Source of the DNA: Merluccius polli | Lineage: Eukaryota; Chordata; Actinopteri; Gadiformes; Merlucciidae | Reading direction: 5' to 3' | Assembly (NCBI GenBank): GCA_030340625.1 | Contig: JAOPHQ010000578.1 | Coordinates: forward strand, 264,501 to 328,500 | DNA length: 64,000 nt | Shown: positions 20,105 to 31,233 of the stretch, piece after piece | Layout of the letters: every line of letters starts with the position of its first letter | Numbering within the stretch: the stretch's first letter is position 1 | Made by a program: the position numbers and the translations under genes | Notes under the pieces: model-generated | The model's database searches: none | The model's input: the letters and a program-made list of their open reading frames with translations, nothing else | Told to the model about the DNA's origin: nothing

Positions 20105-21159
20105 AGGAAACCGGATAAACTGTTGGATGATATTAATTGTATTATTTCAGCCTTAACCAACTTTGAACTGAGCTCTGTCAGGCTCTCGTCCAGAATGTGG
20201 AACCACTGGCGCTCTAGCCTGTATGTAAATATATGATCATTGTGGAATCGTGTGTGTGTGTGTGTATATGTGTGTAGCCTATGTATTTTTTATTCTATTT
20301 TTATTATTTTATTATTATTGTATTGTGTTGTGTTGGTGTTATGGACCTTCCACAAGATGTTTCCTTAATAAAGTTTGAATTGAATTGATATGTGGTTTGA
20401 TGGTTCGGTTTATGGCACGGCTGATATTCCTAAATTGTCGGCATTGCAAAGTTGCATTTTCCCTGTTGCTAAATATCGTAGTGTTGCCAAACATTTTATT
20501 TCCGGACTAATCGGGTTATTCCTGTTAGTCGGGGATGTTATAGCATCCCGCAACAATTTTCCGATTTCTGAACCTGTAGCTGGAGAGATGAGAGATGAGA
20601 GAGAGAGAGAGGCTGCCAGGTGGACATGATGAGACCTCAGACCAGACTGGGGGACCTGGACCTGAGAGACCTCAGACCAGACTGGGGGACCTGGACCTGA
20701 AACACTTGCTGGACTTCACCGTGAGCACCGGACCTTTCCACCGGGGACATTTATTATTAAGGTGTATTAATTGAAACGCTTCTTAATTTTAATTGACGAG
20801 AGCATCATTTGGTTTAGTTTTCGGGAGTACCGACGGAATTGAACCAACACTGATCTGCACTTCGGCGTAAACCCTGTGTGAGCGTGTTTTTGTGTACACG
20901 TGTTGGGGACATGAGAGAAAAGTGGTAGACAGAGGAGGGAGAGAGAGAGAGAGAGATCCGTGTACGTCGCGGCCATTCGATTTCCGTTCTGAGATGGGAA
21001 ATCCAAAATAGGGAAACAGACCCTTTCCGATTCTGAACCGGAAAACGAAAAACGACATGAGCGGCCGCGGGACGTGTGCAAGCCGGCCATACGCAGTATT
21101 CATTGTTACTCCACTTCAAGGCTCTTCCCTATACTATGCTCTTCCCTATCCCTATACTG

Positions 21160-21191
<32 letters not shown>
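20105..21191. other. Repeat-rich spacer
   Basis: Contains a GT microsatellite near 20250. A probable LINE 3' end lies at about 20335-20387 (AATAAAGTTTGAATTGAATTG). A tandem duplication of a 37-bp unit (AGACCTCAGACCAGACTGGG) lies at 20630-20700, a GA-rich tract near 20940, a short copy of the CGGAAAACG repeat, and a (TA)n run ending at 21191. No gene. Confidence 0.5.
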
Positions 21192-21196
<5 letters not shown>

Positions 21197-21399
21197 GTTG
21201 AGCTAGACTTTTTCGTTGTACGTCATTTTGACTGACATAATCTATTTTTACCGGTCACTTTAATTTTTTAAATGATAATAATGACATGTTCAATAGCTTT
21301 TAATTTTAATTCATTTTTAATTAATATTCAGTCCAAACAAGCTGAACAAATAATCCACACCGTGGATACACACATCAAGCAGAAGAATATGTAAGAATA

Positions 21400-21632
21400 T
21401 CGGCCGCCAGGCGATTCACGTATAGTGGGGCTTGACTGTCATCACGCGGATATTTCGCGTATAGTGGGGCTTGACGGTGATTCATCACCACAATGCGGGC
21501 GGGAGCTAGTTGATCCACTAGTCAACACGCGGGAGCTAGTTGATCCACTAGTCAACACGCCCCCAAGCGAACGAGTTTTCAAGGTGGCGCGATGTCGCGG
21601 ATAATTCACGTATAGTGGGGCTTCTAGTAGGG
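21400..21632. repeat. Short tandem duplication with near-palindrome
   Basis: A 29-30 bp unit (GCGGGAGCTAGTTGATCCAC and following bases) occurs twice in tandem at about 21501-21562, each containing TTGATCCACTAGTCAA. The phrase ACGTATAGTGGGGCTT recurs three times in this stretch. Confidence 0.7.
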
Positions 21633-22466
21633 TGATGGCTGACTGACATCACGATGGAGAGCCACCATCGTGATGCCACGCCCCCCTCGTCCGACACACA
21701 CTAATCCTATGGTCTCTTCTATAGTTATTACCTAAAAACTTTGCAGGGATTGCTCTGTAAATAAATTGAAAATATAACTAATGGTCCATATAAAGTGCTG
21801 TAAGTTAACTAGGGCTGCCCCCTAATAGTCGGCTTAGTCGATCGACGGAGGCTTAGTCGAATACGTTTTCATTAGTCGAGCAAAAAGTAAAACATCAAAA
21901 TAAGAAGGCATGAGCATCGCAAACCGAATACATCCGTGGTCGCAACAAGCCCTGATTTAACTCATCGCTGCAGGCATACTGACCAATACACCTAGGCAGG
22001 TAGACACCGCTAGACACACGGGACTCATACCGGTGATCGCGGCTTTAGTTCCCCGTGTCTGATCGCTGTAATTCGGAGCGTGAATATCGGTTGAATATCT
22101 AATATCTTTCTAACTTTAAAAAACACTAACAGTATATTTTTAAATGATAGTCGCACATCCCTCGTAACTACGCCGTGAAGGTGAACCCTCCCGGACTCCG
22201 CTATTAACATGAACCGCTCCGCCGGAGGAGCTGCACATCCACACGCACCGGACACCAAAATACAAACAAACATGTGTTCCATTTGATTGCTTTTAAATAA
22301 AGTTATGTGCAGTTATACGGTAAATACGATTATTAAAAGTGTTGGTCCATGCCGTTAATCGTGGGCCGCCTATTAACGGCCCGCCCCCCGACGACGATAT
22401 CATCGTCCATCACAATGTTTTACTGTAAACATCCTCAACTGCCAATTTAAGGGCCATCGCCCAACC
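21633..22466. repeat. Duplicated 0.83-kb unit, copy 1
   Basis: From GGCTGACTGACATCACGATG to ATCGCCCAACC it is about 90% or more alike to 28813-29690 in the same orientation. It includes the hAT-like phrase GGGCTGCCCCCTAATAGTCGG. Gypsy element 2 is inserted at its right end. Copy 2 shows the unoccupied site (ATCGCCCAACCCTACC). Confidence 0.8.
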
Positions 22467-23183
22467 TGTTACACCACGTCCTGCTACACGGTCCAATACC
22501 TCCATCTAGTGGACGCTTGTCGTCTCTACCAGTCATTTCCCCACACACACCTGTTCCTAATTGATAATCACTGTTTCCCTATTTAAGCCGGGGATTGTCA
22601 AGCAGCCGGCGCCAGTTCGTTGTTTCCCTAACCTACTAGTAATTCCCAGCCTGACTACCCGCCTGTTCCAGTACCTTGTTGCCGATCCCTGCCTGCCTGA
22701 CTACCCGCCTGTTCCAGCCCCTGTTGCCGACCCCTGCCTGCCTGACGACCCGCCTGTTCCAGCCCCTGTTGCCGCCCCCTGCCTGCCTGACGACCCGCCT
22801 GCTCCAGCCCCTGTTGCCGACCCCTGCCTGCCTGACGACCCGCCTGTTCCAGCCCCTGTTGCCGACCCCTGCCTGTCCGACTACCAGCCCGTTGCCGACC
22901 CCTGCCTGTCCGACTACCAGCCCGTTGCCGACCCATCGCCTGTACGACTGCCCGCCTGCCGCCGAGTCCCCCGCCTGTCCGATTACCCCCCTTGTTGCCA
23001 ACCCCCGCCTGTCCGACTACCTGTCCACTGTCTAGCCCTGGTCCACCTGAGGGCCTGCCCAGTACCAGACCCCCCTACTTGCCTGATTCCCTGGACGATC
23101 CTCCAATAAACTCCCTTTGGCTTTTACCCTGTCTTCGCCTCTCTGTGTCCAGCTTTTGGGTCCCAGTTTCTAGTACCATAACA
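22467..23183 (+). repeat. 5' LTR of Gypsy element 2 (Sushi type)
   Basis: Starts TGTTACACC and ends CATAACA, 717 bp. CAACC before it (22462-22466) recurs after the 3' LTR (28378-28382), a 5-bp target duplication. AATAAA lies at about 23105. The interior holds about five copies of a 45-bp unit containing CCTGTTCCAGCCCCTGTTGC. Confidence 0.92.
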
Positions 23184-23199
23184 GTACGAACTGGCCATC

Positions 23200-24153
23200 A
23201 TGGACCCAGCGGATGCAGAGGGGTTCAGGGCAATGATCTCCCGCCAAGGGACTCTCTTGGGCCAACACGATCAGGCCTTGCAGGAGATCGCCACCGCCCT
23301 CCGGGAGCTGACACTAGCCGTCGGCGCTCAGCTCCCCGTCCCCCCAGAACCACCAGCCCCCACCCCGAGTCCGTCGGTTTCTCCCCGGGAACCAATCATC
23401 CCAGCCCCCCAACGTTATGGAGGGGATCTAGGATCCTGCCGGTCATTCCTTATACAGTGTTCCCTTGTCTTTGAAATGCAGCCCCAGACTTACCCCACCG
23501 AGAGATCAAAGATAGCTTACCTGATCGGTTCGCTGAGTGGCGAGGCTCTCGCGTGGGCCGCGGCGGTGTGGGAACGTGGGTCTGCGGTCTGTCATAACTA
23601 CGGCGCCTTCACGGAAGATATGAAGAAGGTCTTTGATCATCTGGTCCAGGGCAGGGAGGCCTCCCAACGTCTCCTGCAGCTTCGCCAGGGATCACGCAGC
23701 GTAGCCTCTTTCGCAGTTGAGTTCCGGACCCTCGCGGCTGAGAGCGGCTGGAACGAGGAGGCGCTGCAGGGGGTTTTCCAAAACGCGCTCAGTAGCGAGC
23801 TAAAGGACCGCTTAACCTCCTGGGAGGAACCCGCGAACTTAGACCATCTTATTTCTCTCGCGATTCACATGGACAATCGTTTGCGAGAACGGCGCAGAGA
23901 GAGAGGCACCCGCTCGTTCGCCACGCCCCCTTATGAGTCACCGGCTGCAACGCAGTCCTCCCTCCCGGTCACCGCTCCTCCTCGCTATGGGCGGCCCTCT
24001 TCCCCCGAGCCGATGCAGATCGGACGCGCACACCTTACTCCCGAGGAGAGGGAGCGGCGTATTCGAGTGGGAGCTTGTTTGTATTGCGGCACTTCCGGTC
24101 ATTTTCGATCCGGATGTCCCGCCCTCTCGGGAAAAGAACGGGCTCGTCAGTAA
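23200..24153 (+). CDS. Gag of Gypsy element 2 (Sushi-ichi type)
   Basis: 317 residues starting MDPADAEGF, 16 bases after the LTR. The Gag core is at about 65-235. A CCHC knuckle (CLYCGTSGHFRSGC) lies near 293-306. This form of Gag is that of Sushi-ichi chromoviruses, the lineage from which mammalian PEG10 and RTL genes derive. The slippery heptamer near the end directs part of translation into Pol. The start at 23200 is chosen because it is the first ATG after the primer region and matches the family start. Confidence 0.9.
   Translation: MDPADAEGFRAMISRQGTLLGQHDQALQEIATALRELTLAVGAQLPVPPEPPAPTPSPSVSPREPIIPAPQRYGGDLGSCRSFLIQCSLVFEMQPQTYPTERSKIAYLIGSLSGEALAWAAAVWERGSAVCHNYGAFTEDMKKVFDHLVQGREASQRLLQLRQGSRSVASFAVEFRTLAAESGWNEEALQGVFQNALSSELKDRLTSWEEPANLDHLISLAIHMDNRLRERRRERGTRSFATPPYESPAATQSSLPVTAPPRYGRPSSPEPMQIGRAHLTPEERERRIRVGACLYCGTSGHFRSGCPALSGKERARQ
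24129..24135 (+). promoter_or_regulatory. Minus-one ribosomal frameshift site between gag and pol
   Basis: G GGA AAA in the gag frame fits the X XXY YYZ slippery rule. The minus-one frame from here is open and continues into protease. The gag stop is 16 bases further on (24151-24153). Sushi-ichi and PEG10 are known to use a site of this kind. Confidence 0.8.
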
Positions 24154-27100
24154 CTCGAGGGGTACTGGCGAGCCGCTCTCATAACCCCTCAGTCTCCCGT
24201 CCCCTCCTAGAGGCCACCCTTAGGTGGCAAGATCAAGACCTCCCGCTCTCCATTCTCTTGGACTCCGGAGCGGATGAGAGCTTCATTGATCAGGAGTTGG
24301 TTGAGCGATTGAGGATAGACACCATTCCTCTCGATCTTTCGATCGAGACCCAGGCGCTAGATGGGAGGACCCTCACACGGGTGGAACACCGCACTGTTCC
24401 ACTCAACCTGCTAGTTTCTGGGAATCACCAGGAGACCATATCCCTCCTGGTGATTGCCAGCCCCTTCTCCCCGGTTGTTTTGGGCTACCCCTGGTTTCGG
24501 ACTCACAATCCTCAGATCGATTGGGGAACCGGGCGCATCCTGTCATGGAGTACCCATTGCCTGTCCCAGTGCTTGCGGTCCGCCCCGGCCCCTCGGGCGA
24601 CAGGGTTCGAGTCCGTACCCGAACCTCCTAACCTGTCCTCCGTCCCGGAAGAGTACCACGACCTCGGAGCGGTGTTCAGTAAGTCCCACGCCTTGACTTT
24701 GCCCCCCCACCGCCCTTATGACTGTGCTATAGACCTCCTCCCCGGAGCCCCCCTTCCTAGCAGCCGTCTGTTCAACCTCTCCCGCCCAGAACGCGAGTCG
24801 ATGGAGGAGTACATCGGGGAATCCCTCGCCGCTGGAATCATCCGCCCTTCTTCGTCACCAGTTGGAGCGGGGTTCTTCTTCATCAGTAAGAAGGATAAAT
24901 CGCTTCACCCCTGCATCGACTACCGTGGACTGAACGATATCACGGTGAAAAATAAATACCCGTTACCCCTCATCAGTTCCGCCTTCGTCCCCCTTCATGG
25001 AGCCTCTGTATTCTCAAAATTAGATCTGCGCAATGCATATCACCTGGTCCGCATTCGGGAGGGGGACGAATGGAAGACGGCGTTTAATACTCCTTTGGGC
25101 CACTACGAGTATCTGGTGATGCCATTCGGCCTCACCAACGCCCCCGCAGTGTTTCAATCTTTGGTTAACGATGTCCTCCGGGACCTGTTGAACCACACCG
25201 TTTTCGTCTATCTTGACGATATTCTCATTTTTTCAAGCTCCATGGAGGAGCACCGGGTCCATGTCCGGCAAGTTTTGCAGAGGCTGCTGGAGAACAGACT
25301 ATATGTTAAGGCGGAGAAGTGCGAGTTCCACGTCCCATCCATTGCCTTCTTGGGGTATATAATCAGCCAGGGACAGGTTGAAATGGATCCCTCGAAGGTC
25401 TCTGCGGTGGCCGAGTGGCCCTCTCCCTCCACCCGCACGCGATTGCAGCAATTCCTTGGCTTTGCCAACTTTTACCGACGTTTTATACGCGGTTACAGCC
25501 AGATTGCGGCACCCCTCACGGCCTTGACGTCCACCAAGAGCTCCTTTGCTTGGACGCTGGAAGCGGAGTCCGCCTTTCGGGGCCTCAAACAGCGGTTTAT
25601 ATCTGCTCCCATCCTCACTCAACCTGATCCTTCACTCCAGTTTGTGCTGGAGGTCGACGCCTCGGACACCGGAGTGGGCGCGGTCCTCTCCCAGCGTTCC
25701 TCCTCCGACCACAAGCTCCATCCCTGCGCCTTCTTCTCTAGAAGGTTGTCCCCGCCGGAGCGCAATTATGATGTGGGCAACTGAGAGCTATTAGCGGTCA
25801 AGCTGGCCTTGGAGGAGTGGCGACACTGGTTGGAGGGCGCGGAGCTTCCTTTTATTGTTTGGACCGACCATCGCAACCTCGCTTACCTCCAATCGGCGAA
25901 GAGGTTAAATTCCCGTCAGGCCAGGTGGGCTTTATACTTTGGTAGGTTCAACTTTTCCCTCACCTACCGTCCGGGCTCTCAGAATGTCAAGCCGGATGCT
26001 CTGTCCTGCCTGTACTCTCCCGAGGACCCCGGCACGGACCCCGAGACCATTCTGCCACCCACTTGCCTCATTGCCACTCTCACCTGGGAGGTGGAGTCGG
26101 CTGTCCGCCGGGCACAGAGGCAACAGCCGGACCCCGGTCTCGGTCCCCCTAACCGTATGTTCGTCCCTGACGCGGTAAGGTCCCAGGTGTTAACTTGGGC
26201 GCACTCCTCCCGGCTTACCTGCCACCCAGGTATCTCCCGCACCTTGGATTTCATCCGTCGGCGTTTTTGGTGGTCCACCATAGACAAGGACGTCCGCTCC
26301 TTTATTTCGGCGTGTGCTACTTGCGCTCGGAACAAGACCTCGACCCGCCCCCAGTCCAGTTTACTACAGCCTCTACCCATACCTAGCCGCCCCTGGTCAC
26401 ACATCGCCCTTGACTTTGTCACCGGTTTACCCACGTCAGAGGGTAACACCACCATCCTTACCGTGATTGACCGCTTCTCAAAGGCCGCCCACTTCATCGC
26501 CCTTCCCAAGCTTCCCTCCTCCAGGGAGACCGCCGACCTCTTGGTCAAACACGTATTCTGCCTGCATGGCATCCCCGCGGACGTGGTCTCAGACAGAGGT
26601 CCTCAGTTCACCTCACAAGTATGGCGGGCCTTCTGCAAAGCTCTTGGCGCCACTTCCAGCCTCTCTTCGGGGTTTCACCCCCAATCTAATGTTCAGTCAG
26701 AAAGAGCAAACCAGGAGATGGAGGCGGCGCTTCGCTGCATCTCCCACGCCAGCCCCACCACTTGGAGCTCTCAGCTGCCCTGGGTGGAATACGCCCACAA
26801 CACACTGATAAACGCATCCACTGGGTTATCCCCGTTTATGGCCTCTTTGGGTTACCAACCTCCCCTGTTTCCTGATCTAGAGGAAGAGATTGCCGTCCCT
26901 TCCGTCCAAACCCATCTGCGCAGATGCCGGCGTATCTGGAAAAGGACGCGCACGGCACTACTCCAGGCATCCTCTCGCTCCCAAATTCAGGCGAATAAGC
27001 GGCGTCGTCCTGCCCCCGGGCAAGAGGTCTGGTTGCGGGCCAAGGATCTCCCCTTGAAGGGGATTCCCCCCAAACTCTCCCCACGCTTCATCGGCCCCTA

Positions 27101-27356
27101 CACCATCTCCAAGGTGGTCAACCCCTCTGCGGTTCGCCTGAACCTCCCCCCTGCACTCCGCCGCATCCACCCCACTTTCCATGTCTCGCAGATTAAGCCA
27201 GTCTCTACCAGTCCGTTGTCCCCCCCCATCCCACCTCCACCTCCGCCAAGGCTGATCGCCAATCATCCAGCTTGGACGGTCCGTCGACTCCTGGATGTGC
27301 GGCGTCGCGGCCGGGGACATCAGTACCTGGTTGATTGGGAGGGGTATGGGTCCTGA
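24136..27356 (+). pseudogene. Pol of Gypsy element 2, one nonsense codon and a chromodomain frameshift
   Basis: In the minus-one frame: protease (LLDSGADESF, about 24255); reverse transcriptase with VYLDDI at about 25206; RNase H (LEVDASDTG, about 25650); a TGA at 25782-25784 where the frame simply continues beyond (a CGA-to-TGA transition would explain it); then the rest of RNase H and integrase from about 25809. Integrase shows the zinc module (HSSRLTCH, CATC) and DDE residues (LDFVTG, VSDRGPQF, QSERANQ). A chromodomain begins at about 27270 (VRRLLDVRRRG) but hits a stop at 27354. The continuation (EERSWVPRKRI) is in the next frame, so one base was gained or lost near 27350. This copy cannot make full Pol. 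Confidence 0.9.
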
Positions 27357-27557
27357 GGAGAGATCCTGGGTTCCCCGCAAGCGGATTCTGGATCCCTCCC
27401 TTATTCGGGACTTTCACCGGGATCACCCGTCCCCCCCACCCGAAGTACCCTGCGACAGGGTTCCCGCCTCCAGGCCCCCTCCACCCATCCCGGTCACAGA
27501 CAACCACCCGTCCGTCGTTGAGCGTCCGCCGAGAGGCGTCCGTAGAGGGGGGGGTAC

Positions 27558-28377
27558 TGTTACACCACGTCCTGCTACACGGTCCAATACCTCCATCTAG
27601 TGGACGCTTGTCGTCTCTACCAGTCATTTCCCCACACACACCTGTTCCTAATTGATAATCACTGTTTCCCTATTTAAGCCGGGGATTGTCAAGCAGCCGG
27701 CGCCAGTTCGTTGTTTCCCTAACCTACTAGTAATTCCCAGCCTGACTACCCGCCTGTTCCAGTACCTTGTTGCCGATCCCTGCCTGCCTGACTACCCGCC
27801 TGTTCCAGCCCCTGTTGCCGACCCCTGCCTGCCTGACGACCCGCCTGTTCCAGCCCCTGTTGCCGCCCCCTGCCTGCCTGGCAACCCGCCTGCTCCAGCC
27901 CCTGTTGCCGACCCCTGCCTGCCTGACGACCCGCCTGTTCCAGCCCCTGTTGCCGACCCCTGCCTGTCCGACTACCAGCCCGTTGCCGACCCCTGCCTGT
28001 CCGACTACCAGCCCGTTGCTGACCCATCGCCTGTACGACTGCCCGCCTGCCGCCGAGCCCCCCGCCTGTCCGATTACCCCCCTTGTTGCCGACCCCCGCC
28101 TGTCCGACTACCAGCCCGTTGCCGACCCATCGCCTGTACGACTGCCCGCCTGCCGCCGAGTCCCCCGCCTGTCCGATTACCCCCCTTGTTGCCGACCCCC
28201 GCCTGTCCGACTACCCGTCCACTGTCTAGCCCTGGTCCACCTGAGGGCCTGCCCAGTACCAGACCCCCCTACTCGCCTGATTCCCTGGACGATCCTCCAA
28301 TAAACTCCCTTTGGCTTTTACCCTGTCTTCGCCTCTCTGTGTCCAGCTTTTGGGTCCCAGTTTCTAGTACCATAACA
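27558..28377 (+). repeat. 3' LTR of Gypsy element 2, longer by a 103-bp duplication
   Basis: 820 bp against 717 bp for the 5' LTR. The extra length is a tandem copy of the segment around CAGCCCGTTGCCGACCCATC (about 28020-28200). A few substitutions also separate the two LTRs. A G-rich polypurine run (AGAGGGGGGGGTACTG) lies directly upstream. Confidence 0.92.
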
Positions 28378-28638
28378 CAACCCTAGCTTCTAGGTTCCTC
28401 GCGTGCCCGCTTGCACGTAATCAAATGTTTCAAGTGGGTTTGTTGTTTCTTTCTTCTTTTCTACTTTTCTTCTACAAGAGCCAATCAATATGCTCATCGC
28501 CACCAAGTGGTCAGGGTGTGAAATGCAATCTGTCAAAATGACGGACGGCCCTCAGATTTTTCCGTCACCGTTTTAAAAAAACGGTCAATGACGGAAAATA
28601 TTCGGTTAACGCGATCCCTGATATATATATATATATAT

Positions 28639-29792
28639 TAGTGGTGGGCATAGATTAATTTGTTTAATCTAGATTAATCTCACTCTTATCTTGGAATTAA
28701 TCTAGATTAATCTAGATTAAAATGGCTCATTTGAATTCCTATATTCATAATATGTGTGTGCTACCTAAATAATGACTAAAAGTACGTCTGCGTGATCGTA
28801 ACCCACCCCGGGGTTGGCTGACTGACATCACGATGGAGAGCCACCATCGTGATGCCACGCCCCCCTCGTCCGACACACTAATCCTATAGTCTCTTCTATA
28901 GTTATTACCTAAAAACTTTGCAGGGATTGCTCTGTAAATAAATTGAAAATATAACTAATGGTCCATATAAAGTTCTGTAAGTTAACTAGGGCTGCCCCCT
29001 AATAGTCGGCTTAGTCGAATACGTTTTCATTAGTCGAGCAAAAAGTAAAACATAAAAATAAGAAGGCATGAACATCGCAAACCGAATACATCCGTGGTCG
29101 CAACAAGCCCTGATTTAACTAATCGCTGCAGGCATACTGACCAATACACCTGGGCAGGTATACACCTGGGCAGGTAGACACCGCTAGACACACGGGACTC
29201 ATACCGGTGATCGCGGCTTTAGTTCCCCGTGTCTGATCGCTGTAATTCGGAGCGTGAATATCGGTTGAATGTCTAATATCTTTCTAACTTTAAAAAACAC
29301 TTTGGTATTTTTTAAAACGATAGTCGCACATCCCTAGTAACTACGCCGTGAAGGTGAACCCTCCCGGACTCCGCTAATAACATGAACCGCTCCGCCGAGG
29401 GAGCCGCACATCCACACGCACCGGACACCAAAATACAAACACGTTTTCCATTTGATTGCTTTTAAATAAAATTGTGTGCAGTTATACGGTAAATACGATT
29501 ATTAAAAGTGTTCATGTCTCCTTCTTGGTCCAGAACCGCTTGGTCCATTCCGTTAATAGGCGGCCCGCTTTGTGGGCCGCCTATTAACGGCCCCGCCCCC
29601 CGACGACGATATCATCGTCCATCACGATGTTTTAATGTAAACGTCGTCAACTGCCAATTTAAGGGACATCGCCCAACCCTACCCAGCTCCCAACCCAACT
29701 TTCAGAATAGATTAACGGCGATATTTTTTTTATCGCGCGATGACAGTCTCGCGTTATCGCAGCACGTTAACGCCGATAACGGCCCACCACTA
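28639..29792. mobile_element. Second hAT-like nonautonomous element
   Basis: Ends TAGTGGTGGGC on the left and GCCCACCACTA on the right, in TATATA runs on both sides. TTAATCTAGATTAATCT motifs follow the left end, and GTTAACGCCGATAACGG precedes the right end. The interior contains copy 2 of the 0.83-kb unit (28813-29690). Within that, about 29535-29600 is a hairpin with CGTTAATAGGCGGCCCGC arms. Confidence 0.6.
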
Positions 29793-29939
29793 ATATATAT
29801 ATATATATATATATATGAATAAAATAGTTGTATCATTTCATTTTTGTCACCATCTAGTGGTCAGATGTTGTATTTCGTTAAGTCTTCCTTCATTCATTTG
29901 CTCTTTTTATTTATTCAGTTTACTTATGTTTGAATGTTG

Positions 29940-30050
29940 TTTATTGTATGTTGCTGGTGTTTTTAGGTTGTTTATTGATGATTTTAACTGATACTATCTG
30001 TAAAGTGTCCTTGAGTGGCGTGAAAGGTGCTTCTAAATAAAATGTTTCAC
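29940..30050 (+). mobile_element. L2 3' end fragment
   Basis: GTGTCCTTGAGTGGCGTGAA followed by AGGTGCTTCTAAATAAAATG matches the tail of the L2 copy at about 36452-36490 (GTGTCCTTGAGTGACCTGAA), so it is a 5'-truncated L2. Confidence 0.7.
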
Positions 30051-30051
30051 C

Positions 30052-30305
30052 CACCCCCACGAGAGTCACAACCCTACCCCAGCAATGCACACCCATAGGC
30101 GGCCTACACTTTGACGACAGCACCCCCCCCAACCCCCCGACAGTCACAACCTTACCCCAGCAATGCACACACACATAGGCTACCTACACTTACCCCAGCA
30201 AAGCACACACACACATAGGCTACCTACACTTACCCCAGCAAAGCACACACACATAGGCTACCTACACGTACCCCAGCAAAGCACACACATAGGCGGCCAA
30301 CACTT
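30052..30305. repeat. Minisatellite of about 40-bp units
   Basis: Five to six tandem units built around TACCCCAGCAAAGCACACAC and ATAGGCTACCTACACTTACC, with a CA dinucleotide stretch of varying length in each unit. Confidence 0.85.
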
Positions 30306-31140
30306 TGAGGACAGCCCTGACACACAACCTCTTAGAACCACGGTACAATACATAGGTCGTCGAATCCATTTTCCGCTTTGCTTAGCACTGCTATCTTGAC
30401 TTTAATGAATCAGACTTTAATGAATGTGAATGAATGAACGTGAAATACGAGCCTACGTGTGCAACTTCTTCGCGGGTAAATATGATATAAATGCAAAATC
30501 GGTGATGAAAAATGGCCCTGGAGATCCTATTCCCTATTTCCAATAATAAGCACATTAATGAGAATCAGAAAACGACTTGTTTTTCGTTTTCCGGTTCAGA
30601 ATCGGAAAACGAAAAACGAAAATAGACTCGTTTCTCGTTCTCCGTTTTCCGATTCCAAAACTAAAAACGGAAAACGGGTCTGTTTCCCTATTTTGGATTT
30701 CCCATCTCAGAACGGAAATCGAATGGCCGCGACGTACACGGACCCAACTGATCCATCTTGCTCCGCTCTATAATCTTTGGTCATAACCAAAGATAATAGA
30801 GCGGAGCAAAGTTGGATCACTGGCTGCGAAATACGTCGACACCAATCAGGTACGCTCTCGAACTCTATGGGCGCCATTTTAGTAAGCTCAAGTGTTACCG
30901 GAACCCGGAAATCTGACAGGAGTGCTGCAGGCAGCAGGCGGAGGCTGGCGTTCACCGTCATGGGAAAATGCCCTGTATCTTTTAAATATTATATTTTTTT
31001 GGTACTTTGACGAGTCGTGATAGTGACACGCAGATCAGGTCGTCTGTATTGGACATGGGTGAGATGAAATGCAGGATTTGAAACATTTAGATGGAAGTAA
31101 AAGACGATGTAGCGAAGGAGCTAACTGGCTAATGGCGGCA
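30306..31140. other. Repeat-derived spacer with hairpin
   Basis: Contains an inverted copy of the CGGAAAACG repeat (30515-30740), the hairpin 30749-30819 and anonymous sequence to 31140. The phrase GAACTCTATGGGCGCCATTTTAG recurs near 38955. No gene. Confidence 0.5.
30749..30819. repeat. Hairpin of fused 33-bp arms (imperfect copy)
   Basis: TGATCCATCTTGCTCCGCTC and 13 more bases are followed, after CATA, by the complement, with two small differences. It is the same unit as at 38863-38932. Confidence 0.8.
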
Positions 31141-31233
31141 ACATTAAAGAATCAGCTGTTTGATATGGAATTGTTTTGTCAAATCGGTGTCAGTTATAAA
31201 TGGCTGAATTGCTCTGAACTCGGTATATTTGGT

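Larger units (their letters stand above)
21192..28620. mobile_element. hAT-type element hosting the Sushi retrotransposon
   Basis: Starts CAGAGGTTGAGCTAGAC after a (TA)n tract. The other end read on the minus strand starts CAGGGATCGCGTTAACCG, also beside (TA)n. CAGRG ends and a TATATATA-type target fit hAT. No transposase is seen, so it is nonautonomous. It carries the unit 21633-22466, which is repeated at 28813-29690, and the whole Gypsy element 2. Confidence 0.55.

Noticed and set aside
22670..22940. Regularly spaced repeats resembling an array with spacers
   Set aside because: Units are directly adjacent tandem minisatellite copies within an LTR of a eukaryotic element; there are no unique spacers, so it is not a CRISPR array.
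22636..23109. Long open frames on both strands (Pro/Leu-rich or Gly/Arg-rich) in the Sushi LTRs
   Set aside because: They are artefacts of the 45-bp GC-rich tandem repeat, which stays open in several frames; the same happens at 27652-28386.
25979..26572. 197-residue minus-strand frame
   Set aside because: Antisense shadow of the Sushi integrase.
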